From Comamonas koreensis (GTDB taxonomy: Bacteria; Pseudomonadota; Gammaproteobacteria; Burkholderiales; Burkholderiaceae_C), in assembly GCF_014076495.1 (NCBI RefSeq), contig NZ_CP043575.1, positions 2,852,001-2,916,000 of the forward strand: 64,000 bases of DNA. Reading direction: 5' to 3'. A program made the position numbers and the translations under genes. Numbering within the stretch: the stretch's first letter is position 1; every line of letters starts with the position of its first letter. Below are positions 34,568-45,995 of the stretch, piece by piece. The notes beneath the pieces were generated by a model that saw only the letters and a program-made list of their open reading frames with translations, made no database searches and was not told the DNA's origin.

Positions 34568-34636
34568 GCGACGGCCTTGTGCCTGGGCCGCTGGGCATAC
34601 TGGACCGCAACTCGCTTTGAATGTTCGGGACCCGCC

Positions 34637-36382
34637 ATGACCGCTGCTGCAGACCTGCCTGCCTCCACTTCAACCTCTGCCCCGGTATCTGCCCCGATAT
34701 CCGCCTATTGGCCCGGGCGTGTGCCCCGGCAGCTGACCATGCCGGCCACCTCGGTCTGGGACAACCTGGCCGTCAATGCCCGGCGCTATCCGGACCATGC
34801 CGCACTGGTGTTTTTTGACCAGGCCATCAGCTATGGCCAGATGTGCGAACAGACCGAGCGGCTGGCCGCCCATCTGTACCAGCAAGGCGTGCGCAAGGGC
34901 GACCGGGTCATCTTGCTGATGCAAAACTGCCCGCAGCTGGTGCTGGCCCATTACGCGATCCTGCGCGCCAATGCGGTGGTGGTGCCCGTCAACCCGATGA
35001 ATACCGCTGCCGAGCTGGCCCACTACATCAGCGATGCCGATGCGCGCGTAGCGATCACCACCGCCGATCTGGCCCCTGCGCTGTGCCAGGCCAGCAGCAG
35101 CCTGCCGCCCGAGCAGCAGCTGGCGCACCTGGTCATCAGCCATTTGTCGGACACCATGCCCGCCGATGCGGCGGCGCAGCCGGATTTTCCACCTGCCTGG
35201 CAGCCTTGGCTGCTGGGCAACCAGCCTTTGCCGGGTGCCGATCTGCTGGGTGCCACCACGGTCAGCCGGTGGCTCGATGCCGTCCAGTGCCGTGCCGAGC
35301 CCCCCGCCGTGGAGGTAGCGGCCAGCGATATGGCGATCCTGCCCTACACCAGCGGCACCACCGGCCTGCCCAAGGGCTGTATCCATGCGCACAGCCATGT
35401 GCAGCATGCGGCCATGGCGGGTGTGCTTTGGGGCCGGCAAAGCACCGAGAGCGTGAACCTCGTCGTGGCGCCGATGTTCCATATCACCGGCATGGTGTCG
35501 ATCATGCATGTGCTGATTTGCGCCGGGGCCACCTTGGTGATCATGCCGCGCTGGGACCGGCAGCTGGCGGCCGCGCTGATGGCGCGCTACCGGGTGACGC
35601 ACTGGGCCAATATCCCGACGATGGTGGTCGATCTGCTGGCCAGCCCGCACCTGGCGCAGATGGACACCCGCAGCCTGGTCTACATGGGCGGCGGGGGCGC
35701 GGCGATGCCGCAGTCGGTGGCGCAAAGGGTCAAGGAGGTCTGGGGCCTGGACTATATCGAGGGCTATGGCATGACCGAGACCTGCGGCGCCTCGCACGCC
35801 AATCCCTACGAGCATCCCAAGCAGCAGTGCCTGGGGCTGCCGCACATCGGCATGCAGTCGCTGGTGATCGACCCCGAAACCTTGCAGCCCATGGCCGATG
35901 GTGAGGTGGGCGAGATTTTGGTGCGAGGCCCGCAGGTGCTGCAGGGCTACTGGAAGCAGCCCGCTGCCACCGCCGCCAGCTTCGTTGAGGTGGGCGGGCA
36001 GCGCTTTTTCCGCACCGGGGACTTGGGTTACCGCGATGCCGACGGGTATTTCTTTTTGACCGATCGCTTGAAACGCATGATCAATGCCAGCGGCTACAAG
36101 GTCTGGCCGGCCGAGGTCGAGAGCCTCATGTACCGCCACCCTGCCATCCTGGAGGCCTGCGTGATCGCGGCCCGCGATGAATACCGGGGCGAGACCGTCA
36201 AGGCTGTGGTGGTGTTGCGCCAAGGCCAGCAGGGCCTTGTCAGCGCGCAGGACATCATCGACTGGTGCCGTGAACACATGGCGGTATACAAGGCGCCGCG
36301 CCTGGTGCAGTTGGTAGATCAGCTGCCCAAGAGCGGCAGCGGCAAGGTGATGTGGCGCTTGCTGCAGGAAAAGGAGCAGTGA
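34637..36382 (+). CDS. Acyl-CoA synthetase (AMP-binding, long-chain fatty-acid-CoA ligase type)
   Basis: 581 residues from the ATG at 34637. Converts a carboxylic acid, ATP and CoA to an acyl-CoA through an acyl-adenylate. Motifs: P-loop-like YTSGTTGLPKGCIHAH, adenylate-binding EGYGMTETCG, RTGDLGYRDADGYFFLTDRL with hinge RLKRMINASGYKVWP, and the catalytic lysine segment PKSGSGKVMWR at the C-terminus. The N-terminal 30 residues are Ser/Ala/Pro-rich and may be disordered. Chain-length preference cannot be read from sequence. Confidence 0.92.
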   Translation: MTAAADLPASTSTSAPVSAPISAYWPGRVPRQLTMPATSVWDNLAVNARRYPDHAALVFFDQAISYGQMCEQTERLAAHLYQQGVRKGDRVILLMQNCPQLVLAHYAILRANAVVVPVNPMNTAAELAHYISDADARVAITTADLAPALCQASSSLPPEQQLAHLVISHLSDTMPADAAAQPDFPPAWQPWLLGNQPLPGADLLGATTVSRWLDAVQCRAEPPAVEVAASDMAILPYTSGTTGLPKGCIHAHSHVQHAAMAGVLWGRQSTESVNLVVAPMFHITGMVSIMHVLICAGATLVIMPRWDRQLAAALMARYRVTHWANIPTMVVDLLASPHLAQMDTRSLVYMGGGGAAMPQSVAQRVKEVWGLDYIEGYGMTETCGASHANPYEHPKQQCLGLPHIGMQSLVIDPETLQPMADGEVGEILVRGPQVLQGYWKQPAATAASFVEVGGQRFFRTGDLGYRDADGYFFLTDRLKRMINASGYKVWPAEVESLMYRHPAILEACVIAARDEYRGETVKAVVVLRQGQQGLVSAQDIIDWCREHMAVYKAPRLVQLVDQLPKSGSGKVMWRLLQEKEQ

Positions 36383-36515
36383 CGGGCGAGCGGGAGGCCC
36401 CTGTACGGCTTGTATCCGGGCTGTATACGGGCTGTTTGGGCAGATGGCTGCGCTACCACCAGCGCATCAACTGCAGCATCCTGTGCCAGAAACCATCGCC
36501 ATAGCGGACCGCAAG

Positions 36516-36677
36516 CTAGGCGCAAACCGCTGCGCAAATGGCACATAGCAAGGCCCATGCAGTCCAGCTGGGATCGGTGTTAAAGCCGATGACACCCGCG
36601 ATAAACAGGCCCAGCAAGCCACCGCAAACGATGCGGATATTGCGCTCTTCGGTGTCGCGGGGCGGGTCTTCTTGCAT
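36516..36677 (-). CDS. Candidate 53-residue membrane microprotein
   Basis: A complete ATG-to-TAG frame in the gap between the ligase and cupin genes. A charged N-terminus (MQEDPPRDTEERNIR) is followed by VCGGLLGLFIAGVIGF and, after NTDPSWTAW, by ALLCAICAAVCA, giving two short hydrophobic helices with a polar turn. That architecture, and the positive-inside charge pattern, suggest a real small membrane protein. There is no clear Shine-Dalgarno and no recognised family, so it could be a chance frame. Confidence 0.5.
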   Translation of the reverse strand: MQEDPPRDTEERNIRIVCGGLLGLFIAGVIGFNTDPSWTAWALLCAICAAVCA

Positions 36678-36763
36678 GGCTTGACGAGGCAGTGCTGGGC
36701 CAGGCAGTGTAGGCGGAGGCAGTCAGCGCTGCCAAGCCTGCCTGGCCTTTCCTGGGGCTGGCA

Positions 36764-37078
36764 CTACAGGCTGCCAGCCTTTTCAATCACCAAAATCCGC
36801 GCTTCACCTTGCGGGTGGGCCACATGCTCGCAGCCCACGCCGGCGTGGAAGATATCGCCGGCCTGCAGCAGGGCTTGCTTTTCTTCTCCCGCCTCGCGCC
36901 AGTGCATGACGACCATGCCTTGCATCACCGCAAAGACTTCCTCTCCGTCGTTGACATGCCAGATATAGGGCTGGTCCGTCCAGTGCAAACGAACGCTGGT
37001 GCCGTTCATCTGGGCAATGTCCTGGGCGCCCCAGGGGCGCTGAGCGGTGAAGTCCTGGCTGCGGATGATGCGTTGCAT
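36764..37078 (-). CDS. Small cupin-domain protein
   Basis: 104 residues from the ATG at 37078 (AGGA seven bases upstream); the ATG at 37093 would add five residues. Single beta-barrel cupin: TDQPYIWHVNDGEEVFAVMQG with the metal-ligand pattern HxnE, and GDIFHAGVGCEHVAHPQGEARI with a second histidine set. Probably binds a metal; the substrate is unknown. It follows the ABC-F gene by 22 bases on the same strand, so the two may be co-transcribed. Confidence 0.82.
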   Translation of the reverse strand: MQRIIRSQDFTAQRPWGAQDIAQMNGTSVRLHWTDQPYIWHVNDGEEVFAVMQGMVVMHWREAGEEKQALLQAGDIFHAGVGCEHVAHPQGEARILVIEKAGSL

Positions 37079-37100
37079 GGTGTCCTGGCACATAGGCCGC

Positions 37101-39155
<2,055 letters not shown>

Positions 39156-39301
39156 GAATGGCCTCGATTATCGCCGCCCTGGGCTTGGCACAGCGCTATG
39201 CGGGGCATAGCGGACAGGGGTTGACTGTGCGCAGTGCATGCGCAAGGCGCTGTTGCAGGCCCAGGTAGGCCAATGCCGCATGCCCTTGTAGGAGGTAACA
39301 G

Positions 39302-39412
39302 GTGTTGAACGCTGTCACCAGCCTGGGCCTACCCAAGCATGGGCCGCAGCGCCATACTGCGGTCTGCAAACGCCATATGTCAGAGATGGCAACCACAAGG
39401 ACAGTGCTATGA
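39302..39412 (+). CDS. Candidate 36-codon leader ORF overlapping the ferritin-like gene
   Basis: A GTG at 39302 follows the strongest Shine-Dalgarno in this gap (AGGAGG at 39290-39295, six-base spacer). The frame stops at TGA 39410-39412, sharing an ATGA with the ATG of the next gene at 39409. That gives a potential translationally coupled leader peptide (starting MLNAVTSLGLPKHGP). Codon use is less GC-rich than in neighbouring genes and there is no known family, so it may be fortuitous. Confidence 0.35.
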   Translation: MLNAVTSLGLPKHGPQRHTAVCKRHMSEMATTRTVL

Positions 39413-40302
39413 CAACAGCCTCTGAAATGCATGGACGGCCTGGTATCGACCGCCAGTCAGGCACCAGCCAGGATGCTGGCGCTGCACCGCCGGCGCGGTC
39501 CCATTGGCAGCTGGCCGACATTCCCTATGCGCAGATCGACCATGGCGCGGTGGCGAACGACGAGGACATGTTCTATTTGCTGATGAGCGCCTCCTTTGTC
39601 GAGACCGGCTCGGACACCTATGCCACCAATCTGGGCGCGCACTACGCCCAGTACCCAGATATCCAGCATTGGCTGGAAGCGCGCTGGGAGCATGAGGAGC
39701 TGCAGCATGGCGCATCGCTGCGGCGCTATGTGGAAACCGTCTGGCCCAGCTTTGACTGGCAAAAGGCCTATGACAGCTTCTTCGCCGAGTACTCGCTGCT
39801 GTGCACGCAAGAGGCTTTACTGGAGGACCCGCGCCTGGAGATGGTGGCGCGCTGCGTGGTGGAGACCGGCACCACGGCCTACTACCACACCTTGCGCGGG
39901 CTCAGCCAGGAGCCGGTGCTCACCGAGCTGCTGGGCCATATCCGCAATGACGAGGTCGGCCACTTCAAGCATTTCTTGAGCTACTTCAAAAGCCTGCAGG
40001 CCCAGGAGCCCGTTGGCCGGCTGCGCATTGCGAAGGCGCTGTACAGCCGCTTGAAAGAATTGCGCGAGAGTGATTCCGATGTGGCGCTGCGCCATGTGTT
40101 CGCCAACAAGGGCGATCTGTTTGCCGACCGGCAGCGCAGCTTTGACGATGTCGCCCAGCGCATCTACCACCTGATCAGCACCGGATTGCCGGCCCAACTG
40201 GCAGTGCAGATGCTGCTCAAACCCTTGCTGCTGCCGCCCAAGCTGGAGTCCTGTCTGCACCGGCCGATCAGCCGGCTGGCCTGCAAAATGCTGGCCTACT
40301 GA
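39409..40302 (+). CDS. Ferritin-like diiron-type protein
   Basis: 297 residues; ATG at 39409 after AAGGA, or coupled to the leader frame above. The pattern suggests a four-helix ferritin-like fold with ligand pairs: Glu in ASFVETGSDTY, ExxH in WEHEELQHGASL, Glu in VVETGTTAYYHTL and ExxH in RNDEVGHFKHF. Such proteins bind a diiron centre and range from desaturases and oxygenases to stress proteins; the exact chemistry cannot be inferred. The N-terminal 35 residues are polar and probably flexible. It is convergent with prmB. Confidence 0.75.
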   Translation: MTTASEMHGRPGIDRQSGTSQDAGAAPPARSHWQLADIPYAQIDHGAVANDEDMFYLLMSASFVETGSDTYATNLGAHYAQYPDIQHWLEARWEHEELQHGASLRRYVETVWPSFDWQKAYDSFFAEYSLLCTQEALLEDPRLEMVARCVVETGTTAYYHTLRGLSQEPVLTELLGHIRNDEVGHFKHFLSYFKSLQAQEPVGRLRIAKALYSRLKELRESDSDVALRHVFANKGDLFADRQRSFDDVAQRIYHLISTGLPAQLAVQMLLKPLLLPPKLESCLHRPISRLACKMLAY

Positions 40303-40321
40303 TGCAAGCCGAGCTGGGCCT

Positions 40322-41233
40322 TCAGAGCTGCGTAGGCTGTTCCTGCGTCCAGTGCATCAGCGCTTCGCGGGTCAGCAGCAGCACCTGGTCGTCGCCGGCG
40401 CTGGTGTCCATCCAGAACACCGGCAGGCCAGGGAAGGCGGCTTCAAAGTAGGCGCGCTCGTTGCCAATCTCCAGCACCAGCACACCGTCTTCGCTCAGGC
40501 GCTGGGGCAGCTCCAGAATCAGGCCGCGCACAAAGTCCATGCCGTCCTGGCCACCAGCCAGCGCCAGCACCGGCTCGGCCTGGTATTCCAGCGGCAGGCT
40601 GGCCATGCTCTGGGCGTTGACATAGGGTGGATTGCAGAGAATCAGGTCCCAGGGGCCGCGGGCGTTGGCCATGCCGTCTGATTGAACCAGCTGCACGCGC
40701 TCTTGCAGGCCATGCTGGTCCACATTGATGCGGGCCACGGCCAGCGCATCGGCAGACAGATCAGCGCCGGTGACCTGCACATCGGGGTAGGCCATGGCGG
40801 CCAGGCATGCGAGGCTGCCGTTGCCGGTACACAGGTCCAGCACCTGGCGCGTCTTGTCGCTCAGCCAGTCGTCAATGCTGCCATCGGCCAGCAGCTCGGC
40901 AATCAGGCTGCGCGGCACGATGGAGCGCTCGTCGATGTAGAAGGGGACACCTTGCAGCCAGGCCTGCTGGGTCAGATAAGCGGCTGGCTTGCGGCTGCGG
41001 ATGCGCTCGGCGATCAGTTGCTCGAGTTTGCTGCGCTGCACGTCACTCACCGATTGGCTTGCGACTGAGTCTGCGCCATCCGGGCTGGTGTCGCTGTCCA
41101 CCGGCAGACCCAGTGACCACAGCACCAGCCAGCTCGCTTCGTCCTGCGCATTGGTCGTTCCATGGCCAAAATGCACACCGGCAGCGCTGAGCGCTGCTGC
41201 GCTGTCATCAATCAGGGTGCGGATGGTGGTCAT
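40322..41233 (-). CDS. prmB: 50S ribosomal protein L3 N5-glutamine methyltransferase PrmB
   Basis: 303 residues. Transfers a methyl from S-adenosylmethionine to a glutamine in ribosomal protein L3. The PrmB-specific N-terminal half has AAYLTQQAWLQGVPFYIDERSI and PRSLIAELLADG. The methyltransferase core has VLDLCTGNGSLACLAA, GADLSADALAVARIN and the substrate-binding LILCNPPYVN. Together with dapE this order recurs in betaproteobacteria. On the minus strand a TACAAT hexamer (41280-41275) lies 42 bases above the ATG and may be its -10 box. Confidence 0.93.
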   Translation of the reverse strand: MTTIRTLIDDSAAALSAAGVHFGHGTTNAQDEASWLVLWSLGLPVDSDTSPDGADSVASQSVSDVQRSKLEQLIAERIRSRKPAAYLTQQAWLQGVPFYIDERSIVPRSLIAELLADGSIDDWLSDKTRQVLDLCTGNGSLACLAAMAYPDVQVTGADLSADALAVARINVDQHGLQERVQLVQSDGMANARGPWDLILCNPPYVNAQSMASLPLEYQAEPVLALAGGQDGMDFVRGLILELPQRLSEDGVLVLEIGNERAYFEAAFPGLPVFWMDTSAGDDQVLLLTREALMHWTQEQPTQL

Positions 41234-41344
41234 GGCTCAACTCAGGCAAAAATCAAAGACCGCCATTGTAGGCTTGATGACAGCTGCGTGGCACCAGGCA
41301 AGGCTGCCGCCAGGGCTATCTGGGTATTGGCTTTGAACAGGTTC

Positions 41345-42493
41345 TTAGCGCGCCAGGTTTTCCAGAATGCGGCGGTAGATATTTTTCAGCGGCTCGATAT
41401 CGGCCACGGCCACGCACTCGTCGATCTTGTGGATGGTGGCGTTCGATGGACCGATCTCGATGACTTCCGGGCAGATATCGGCGACAAAGCGGCCGTCGCT
41501 GGTGCCGCCAGTGGTCGACAAGGTGGTCTCCAGCCCCACTTCGTCGCGGATGGCTTGCTGCACGGCCGTCACCAGCACGCCGGGTGTGGTCAGGAAGGGC
41601 TTGCCGCCCAGGGTCCACTTCAGGTCGTACTCAAGCGCATGGCGCTCCAAGGTGGACTTGACGCGGGCCTTGAGGTTCTCGGCCGTCGATTCGGTGCTGA
41701 AGCGGAAGTTGAAGTCCACCACCATCTGGCCCGGGATCACATTGCCCGCGCCAGTGCCCGCATGGATATTGCTCATCTGGAAGCTGGTGGGCGGGAAGAA
41801 GGCATTGCCCTCGTCCCACAGGGTGCTGGCCAGTTCACCCAGCGCGCCCAGCCCCTGGTGGATGGGGTTGCGGGCCAGCTGCGGGTAGGCGATATGGCCT
41901 TGCACGCCATGGACGGTGAGCTTGCCCGTCAGGCTGCCGCGCCGGCCGTTCTTGACCATGTCGCCGAGCTTTTGCACGGCGGTGGGTTCGCCCACCAGGC
42001 AGTAGTCCAGCACCTGGCCGCGCTGGCGCAGCTGCTCGACGACGACGGCGGTGCCGTCCACGCTCGGGCCTTCTTCGTCACTGGTCAGCAAGAGCGCGAT
42101 ATCCAGCGGCGCTGCAGCGTTCTGGGCGACAAACTCCTCGGCGGCCACGACAAAGGCAGCGATGGAGGTCTTCATGTCGCTGGCACCGCGCCCGTAGAGC
42201 TTGCCATCGCGGTGCGAAGGGGTGAAGGGGTGCGAGTTCCACTGCTCCAGCGGGCCGGTGGGCACCACATCGGTGTGGCCGACAAAGACCACGGTCTTGG
42301 CTCCCGCCACGCCGCTGCGGCGCAGTGCCCAGAGGTTGCTCACCCGAAAACTGTCGGGGCCGCTGTCCATGCGCTCGCAGGCAAAACCCAGCGGCTGGAG
42401 CAGGTCGGAAACCATGTCCAGACAGCCTTCGTCATTGGGCGTCACGGAAGGACGGGCGATCAGTTGCTCGGTCAGTTGCAGGGTGCGGGACAT
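41345..42493 (-). CDS. dapE: Succinyl-diaminopimelate desuccinylase DapE
   Basis: 382 residues from the ATG at 42493. Hydrolyses N-succinyl-LL-diaminopimelate in the succinylase branch of lysine and peptidoglycan precursor synthesis; dimetal zinc peptidase of family M20. Metal and catalytic segments: [27 protein letters not shown] and [15 protein letters not shown], then ATIHKIDE at the C-terminus. The preceding dapC and dapD genes on the same strand supply the earlier steps. The start is not supported by a clear ribosome site. Confidence 0.95.
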   Translation of the reverse strand: MSRTLQLTEQLIARPSVTPNDEGCLDMVSDLLQPLGFACERMDSGPDSFRVSNLWALRRSGVAGAKTVVFVGHTDVVPTGPLEQWNSHPFTPSHRDGKLYGRGASDMKTSIAAFVVAAEEFVAQNAAAPLDIALLLTSDEEGPSVDGTAVVVEQLRQRGQVLDYCLVGEPTAVQKLGDMVKNGRRGSLTGKLTVHGVQGHIAYPQLARNPIHQGLGALGELASTLWDEGNAFFPPTSFQMSNIHAGTGAGNVIPGQMVVDFNFRFSTESTAENLKARVKSTLERHALEYDLKWTLGGKPFLTTPGVLVTAVQQAIRDEVGLETTLSTTGGTSDGRFVADICPEVIEIGPSNATIHKIDECVAVADIEPLKNIYRRILENLAR

Positions 42494-42527
42494 GGCGTCA
42501 AAGAAAGTGGGCGGGGAGGTCAACAAC

Positions 42528-42549
42528 AATGCGGCCCGCAGGCCGCATT
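42528..42549 (-). repeat. Hairpin between pilU and dapE
   Basis: A perfect 9-bp stem AATGCGGCC/GGCCGCATT with a four-base loop; on the minus strand it is followed by GTTGTTG rather than a T run. It might be a weak terminator after pilU or a leader hairpin for dapE. Confidence 0.45.
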
Positions 42550-42604
42550 CAGGGCATATGGCCACGGCGTCGTGGCGTGCTGCCCGGGGGCAACGGCCGC
42601 TATC

Positions 42605-43765
42605 TTACTCTTGGTTCACATCAAGCACGATTTCGGTGAACGAGGCCGCGTCGTCGAGCTCGGGTTTGGCCGCGACCTGGGCCTTGGCGGCATTGGCCGC
42701 CATCTGGAAGTCGTTCTGCAGCCGCCACATCAGGTTGGTTGGCGAGTCGGAGTTGGCAAGGCCTTCCTCGCGGCTGATCTTGCCGCTGTGGATGAGCGCG
42801 GCCAGTGCGCCTTCAAAGGTGACCGAGCCTTCGGCCATGGACTTTTCCATCGCCTCGCGCACGGCCGAGAAGTTGCCTTGCTCGATCATCTCGCCCACCA
42901 GCTTGGTGTTGAGCATCACCTCGATGGCAGCGGTGCGTTTGCCCGAGACCGTCTTGACCAGACGCTGCGAGACCACGGCGCGCAGCGCCGATGACAGGTC
43001 ACCCAGCATCGTGGGGCGCACCTCGACCGGGTAGAAGCTCAGGATCCGGTTGAGCGCGTGGTAGCTGTTGTTGCCGTGCAAGGTGGCCAGGCACAGGTGG
43101 CCGGACTGCGCGTAGGCAATGGCCGCCGACATGGTCTCGCGGTCGCGGATTTCGCCAATCATGATCACATCGGGCGCCTGGCGCAGCGCGTTCTTCAGCG
43201 CGGTCTGCAGTGAGGCGGTGTCGCTGCCCACCTCGCGCTGGTTGATGATCGAGCGCCGGTTGGAAAACTGGTACTCGATCGGGTCTTCCACCGTCAGGAT
43301 ATGGCCGCTTTGCTGGCCGTTGCGGTGGTCGATCATTGCGGCGAGCGACGTGCTCTTGCCCGAGCCGGTGGCGCCGACAAACAGCACCAGGCCGCGCCGG
43401 GCCATGATGAGGTCCTGGAAGATCTCGGGCAGCTCCAGCTGCTCCAGGCTGGGGATGTCCTGGGGCACATAGCGGATGACCACGGCGCAGCTGCCGCGCT
43501 GGTGCATGGCGCTGACGCGGAAACGGCCCACGCCTTCGAGCGGCACGCCAATGTTGAGCTCCCCGGTTTCGTCCAGCTCTTCGATGCGCTCGGGCGGCAC
43601 GATCTCGGCGAGCAGGGTACGCGGCGCATCCGGTGTCAAGGTCTGGTTGTTGAGGGGGATGCATTCGCCCTGGATCTTGACCAGCGCAGGCGCATTGGCT
43701 GACAGATAGACATCCGAGGCCTTGTTGTCTGCCATCAGGCGCAAGATTCGCTCCATGGTTCCCAT
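42605..43765 (-). CDS. pilU: PilT/PilU-family type IV pilus retraction ATPase (PilU-like)
   Basis: 386 residues; the ATG at 43765 follows GGAGG at a good spacing. Hexameric ATPase that powers pilus retraction in twitching motility. Walker A GATGSGKST at 131-139; HILTVEDPIEYQF (Asp box) and REVGSDTASLQTALKNALRQ lead to EIRDRETM (Walker B) and SGHLCLATLHGNN (His box). The length and the C-terminal extension after residue 340 suggest PilU rather than PilT. It sits between dapD and dapE, with no pilT or other pil genes in view, so it is isolated from the pilus machinery. Confidence 0.9.
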   Translation of the reverse strand: MGTMERILRLMADNKASDVYLSANAPALVKIQGECIPLNNQTLTPDAPRTLLAEIVPPERIEELDETGELNIGVPLEGVGRFRVSAMHQRGSCAVVIRYVPQDIPSLEQLELPEIFQDLIMARRGLVLFVGATGSGKSTSLAAMIDHRNGQQSGHILTVEDPIEYQFSNRRSIINQREVGSDTASLQTALKNALRQAPDVIMIGEIRDRETMSAAIAYAQSGHLCLATLHGNNSYHALNRILSFYPVEVRPTMLGDLSSALRAVVSQRLVKTVSGKRTAAIEVMLNTKLVGEMIEQGNFSAVREAMEKSMAEGSVTFEGALAALIHSGKISREEGLANSDSPTNLMWRLQNDFQMAANAAKAQVAAKPELDDAASFTEIVLDVNQE

Positions 43766-43868
43766 GTCCGTTCCCTCCAGTAATTTGTGCAGAGATTGTA
43801 GGCTTAGCTACGCAGTCAATAAACGATGTTGCGCCCGCGCTGCAACCCAACCGCAAGCCAAACGGCCA

Positions 43869-43902
43869 CAAAAAAGCCCTGCAGCGCAAAGCTTGCAGGG
43901 CT
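43869..43902 (-). terminator. Rho-independent terminator after dapD
   Basis: On the minus strand a 9-bp stem AGCCCTGCA/TGCAGGGCT with a ten-base loop is followed by a run of T residues. It lies 48 bases past the dapD stop and separates dapCD from pilU. Confidence 0.85.
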
Positions 43903-43949
43903 GATGGGTTGCCTGGCGAGGGTTATACAGAGAATCCCTGGGCGGCAGA

Positions 43950-44774
43950 TCAGTCGCGCAGCAGGTCGTTGATGCTGGTCTTGGCGCGGGTCTCGGGCGT
44001 CACTTGCTTGACGATCACCGCGCAGTACAGGCTGTGGCTGCCGTCCTTGGCAGGCATGGAGCCGCTGACCACCACCGAACCCGAAGGAACGCGGCCATAA
44101 GTGACTTCGCCGGTCATGCGGTTATAGATCTTCGTGGACTGGCTGATGTACACGCCCATCGAGATGACCGAGTTTTCTTCGACGATCACGCCTTCGACGA
44201 TTTCGGAGCGGGCGCCGATGAAGCAGTTGTCTTCAATGATGGTGGGGTTGGCTTGCAGCGGTTCGAGCACGCCGCCCAGGCCCACGCCGCCCGAGAGGTG
44301 GACGTTCTTGCCCACTTGTGCGCAGGAGCCCACGGTGGCCCAGGTGTCAACCATGGTGCCTTCGCCCACATAGGCGCCAATGTTCACGTAGGAAGGCATC
44401 AGGATGGCGCCCTTGGCCACATAGCTGCCGCGGCGGGCCACAGCGGGCGGCACCACGCGCACGCCGGTGGCGGCGATATCGGCTTCGGACATGCCCGCGT
44501 ACTTGGTGGGCACTTTGTCGTAGAAGTTCAGGTCGCCGGCTTGCACCAGCGCGTTGTCCTTCAAGCGGAACGACAGCAACACGGCCTTCTTGATCCACTG
44601 GTGCACGGTCCACTGGCCCACGCCGTCACGGGTGGCCACACGCAACTCGCCCTGGTCCAGGGCGTTGATCACATGGTCGACCGCATCGACGATTTCTTTG
44701 GGAGCCGAGGCAGGCGAGAGCGTCGTGCGGGCTTCCCAGGCGGATTCGATGATGGTTTGCAGTTGTTGCGTCAT
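43950..44774 (-). CDS. dapD: Tetrahydrodipicolinate N-succinyltransferase DapD
   Basis: 274 residues. Transfers succinyl from succinyl-CoA to tetrahydrodipicolinate in lysine and diaminopimelate synthesis. Trimeric left-handed beta-helix enzyme: helical N-terminal domain, then hexapeptide repeats such as [20 protein letters not shown] and [20 protein letters not shown]. DapD-specific [14 protein letters not shown] is present. Length is that of E. coli DapD (274). The ATG is four bases after the dapC stop, so translation is likely coupled. Confidence 0.97.
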   Translation of the reverse strand: MTQQLQTIIESAWEARTTLSPASAPKEIVDAVDHVINALDQGELRVATRDGVGQWTVHQWIKKAVLLSFRLKDNALVQAGDLNFYDKVPTKYAGMSEADIAATGVRVVPPAVARRGSYVAKGAILMPSYVNIGAYVGEGTMVDTWATVGSCAQVGKNVHLSGGVGLGGVLEPLQANPTIIEDNCFIGARSEIVEGVIVEENSVISMGVYISQSTKIYNRMTGEVTYGRVPSGSVVVSGSMPAKDGSHSLYCAVIVKQVTPETRAKTSINDLLRD

Positions 44775-44777
44775 GGT

Positions 44778-45986
44778 TTAGGCTTTTTTCCAGGATTGAA
44801 TGAATTGGGCAATGCGCTGAGCGGCTTCCAGGCATTCGGCCGTCTGGGCCACCAGGGCCATGCGGATGCGGCCGGCGCCTGGGTTGCTGCCGTTGAAGTC
44901 ACGGGCCAGATAGCTGCCTGGCAGAACCGTGACATTGTATTGGGCATAGAGTTCGCGTGCGAACTCGGTGTCGGACAAGCCCATCTCTGGAGGCACGCCG
45001 GCCCAGAGGTAGAAGCTGGCATCGGGCAACTGCACGTCCATCACGGCCGACAGCACGGGCGTGACTTCGGCAAACTTGCGGCGGTATTGCTCGCGGTTGT
45101 CTTCGACATGGCGCTCATCACCCCAGGCCGCAATGCTGGCCGCCTGCACCGGCGGGCTCATCGCGCCGCCCTGGTAGGTGCGGTAGAGCGTGAAGGCCTT
45201 GATCAGCTCGGCGTCGCCCGCGACAAAACCGCTGCGCAGGCCCGGCACATTGCTGCGCTTGGACAGGCTGGTGAACGAGACCAGGCGGCGGAAATCGCTG
45301 CGGCCCAGTTGCGCTGCTGCCTGCATGCCGCCCAGTGGTGGCTCGTCGCGGAAGTAGATTTCGCTGTAGCACTCGTCAGACGCAATGACAAAGCCATAGC
45401 GGTCGGACAGCTCAAACAGCTTTTTCCACTCGTCAAGCGGCATCACGGCGCCGGTGGGGTTGCCCGGCGAGCAGACAAAGATCAGCTGGGTGCGCTGCCA
45501 GATGTCCTCGGGCACGCTGGCCCAGTCGACGGCAAAGTTCTTGCTGGCGATGCTGGGCACGTAGTAGGGCGTGGCGCCCGCGAGCAGGGCCGCGCCTTCG
45601 TAGATCTGGTAGAAGGGGTTGGGGCAGAGCACGACCGGGCCTGGCTTGCTGCTGTCGACCACCGTCTGCGTGAACGCAAACAGTGCCTCGCGGCTGCCAT
45701 TGACGGGCAAGGTGTGCTTGTGTCCATCCACCTGCAGGCCGTAGCGCGTGGACAGCCAGGCAGCAAAGGCTTCGCGCAGTGCCGGCGTGCCAGCGGTGGC
45801 CGGGTAGACCGACAGGCCGGCCAGGTTGTCCGAGAGCGCCTGCTCGATGAAGGCGGGCGTGGGGTGGCGGGGCTCACCGATACCCAGGCTGATGGGCGAC
45901 TGGTCTGCGGGCGGCGTGACACCGGCAAACAACTGGCGCAGGCGCTCAAACGGGTAGGGCTGCAGTTTCTGGAGCAAGGGGTTCAT
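44778..45986 (-). CDS. dapC: N-succinyldiaminopimelate aminotransferase DapC
   Basis: 402 residues. PLP-dependent fold-type I aminotransferase making N-succinyl-LL-diaminopimelate from its keto precursor. Cofactor pattern: NGSREALFAFTQ, FVCSPGNPTGAV, ASDECYSEIYF and SFTSLSKRSNVPGLRSG, whose SLSK holds the Schiff-base lysine. The substrate call is supported by the adjacent dapD. The nine bases between a CATAAT hexamer (45996-46001) and the ATG contain no Shine-Dalgarno, so the mRNA may be leaderless. Confidence 0.94.
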   Translation of the reverse strand: MNPLLQKLQPYPFERLRQLFAGVTPPADQSPISLGIGEPRHPTPAFIEQALSDNLAGLSVYPATAGTPALREAFAAWLSTRYGLQVDGHKHTLPVNGSREALFAFTQTVVDSSKPGPVVLCPNPFYQIYEGAALLAGATPYYVPSIASKNFAVDWASVPEDIWQRTQLIFVCSPGNPTGAVMPLDEWKKLFELSDRYGFVIASDECYSEIYFRDEPPLGGMQAAAQLGRSDFRRLVSFTSLSKRSNVPGLRSGFVAGDAELIKAFTLYRTYQGGAMSPPVQAASIAAWGDERHVEDNREQYRRKFAEVTPVLSAVMDVQLPDASFYLWAGVPPEMGLSDTEFARELYAQYNVTVLPGSYLARDFNGSNPGAGRIRMALVAQTAECLEAAQRIAQFIQSWKKA

Positions 45987-45995
45987 AAGCCAGCC

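Noticed and set aside
43950..45986. One continuous lysine operon from dapC to prmB
   Set aside because: A strong terminator at 43869-43902 separates dapCD from pilU, so the genes are neighbours but not all in one transcript.
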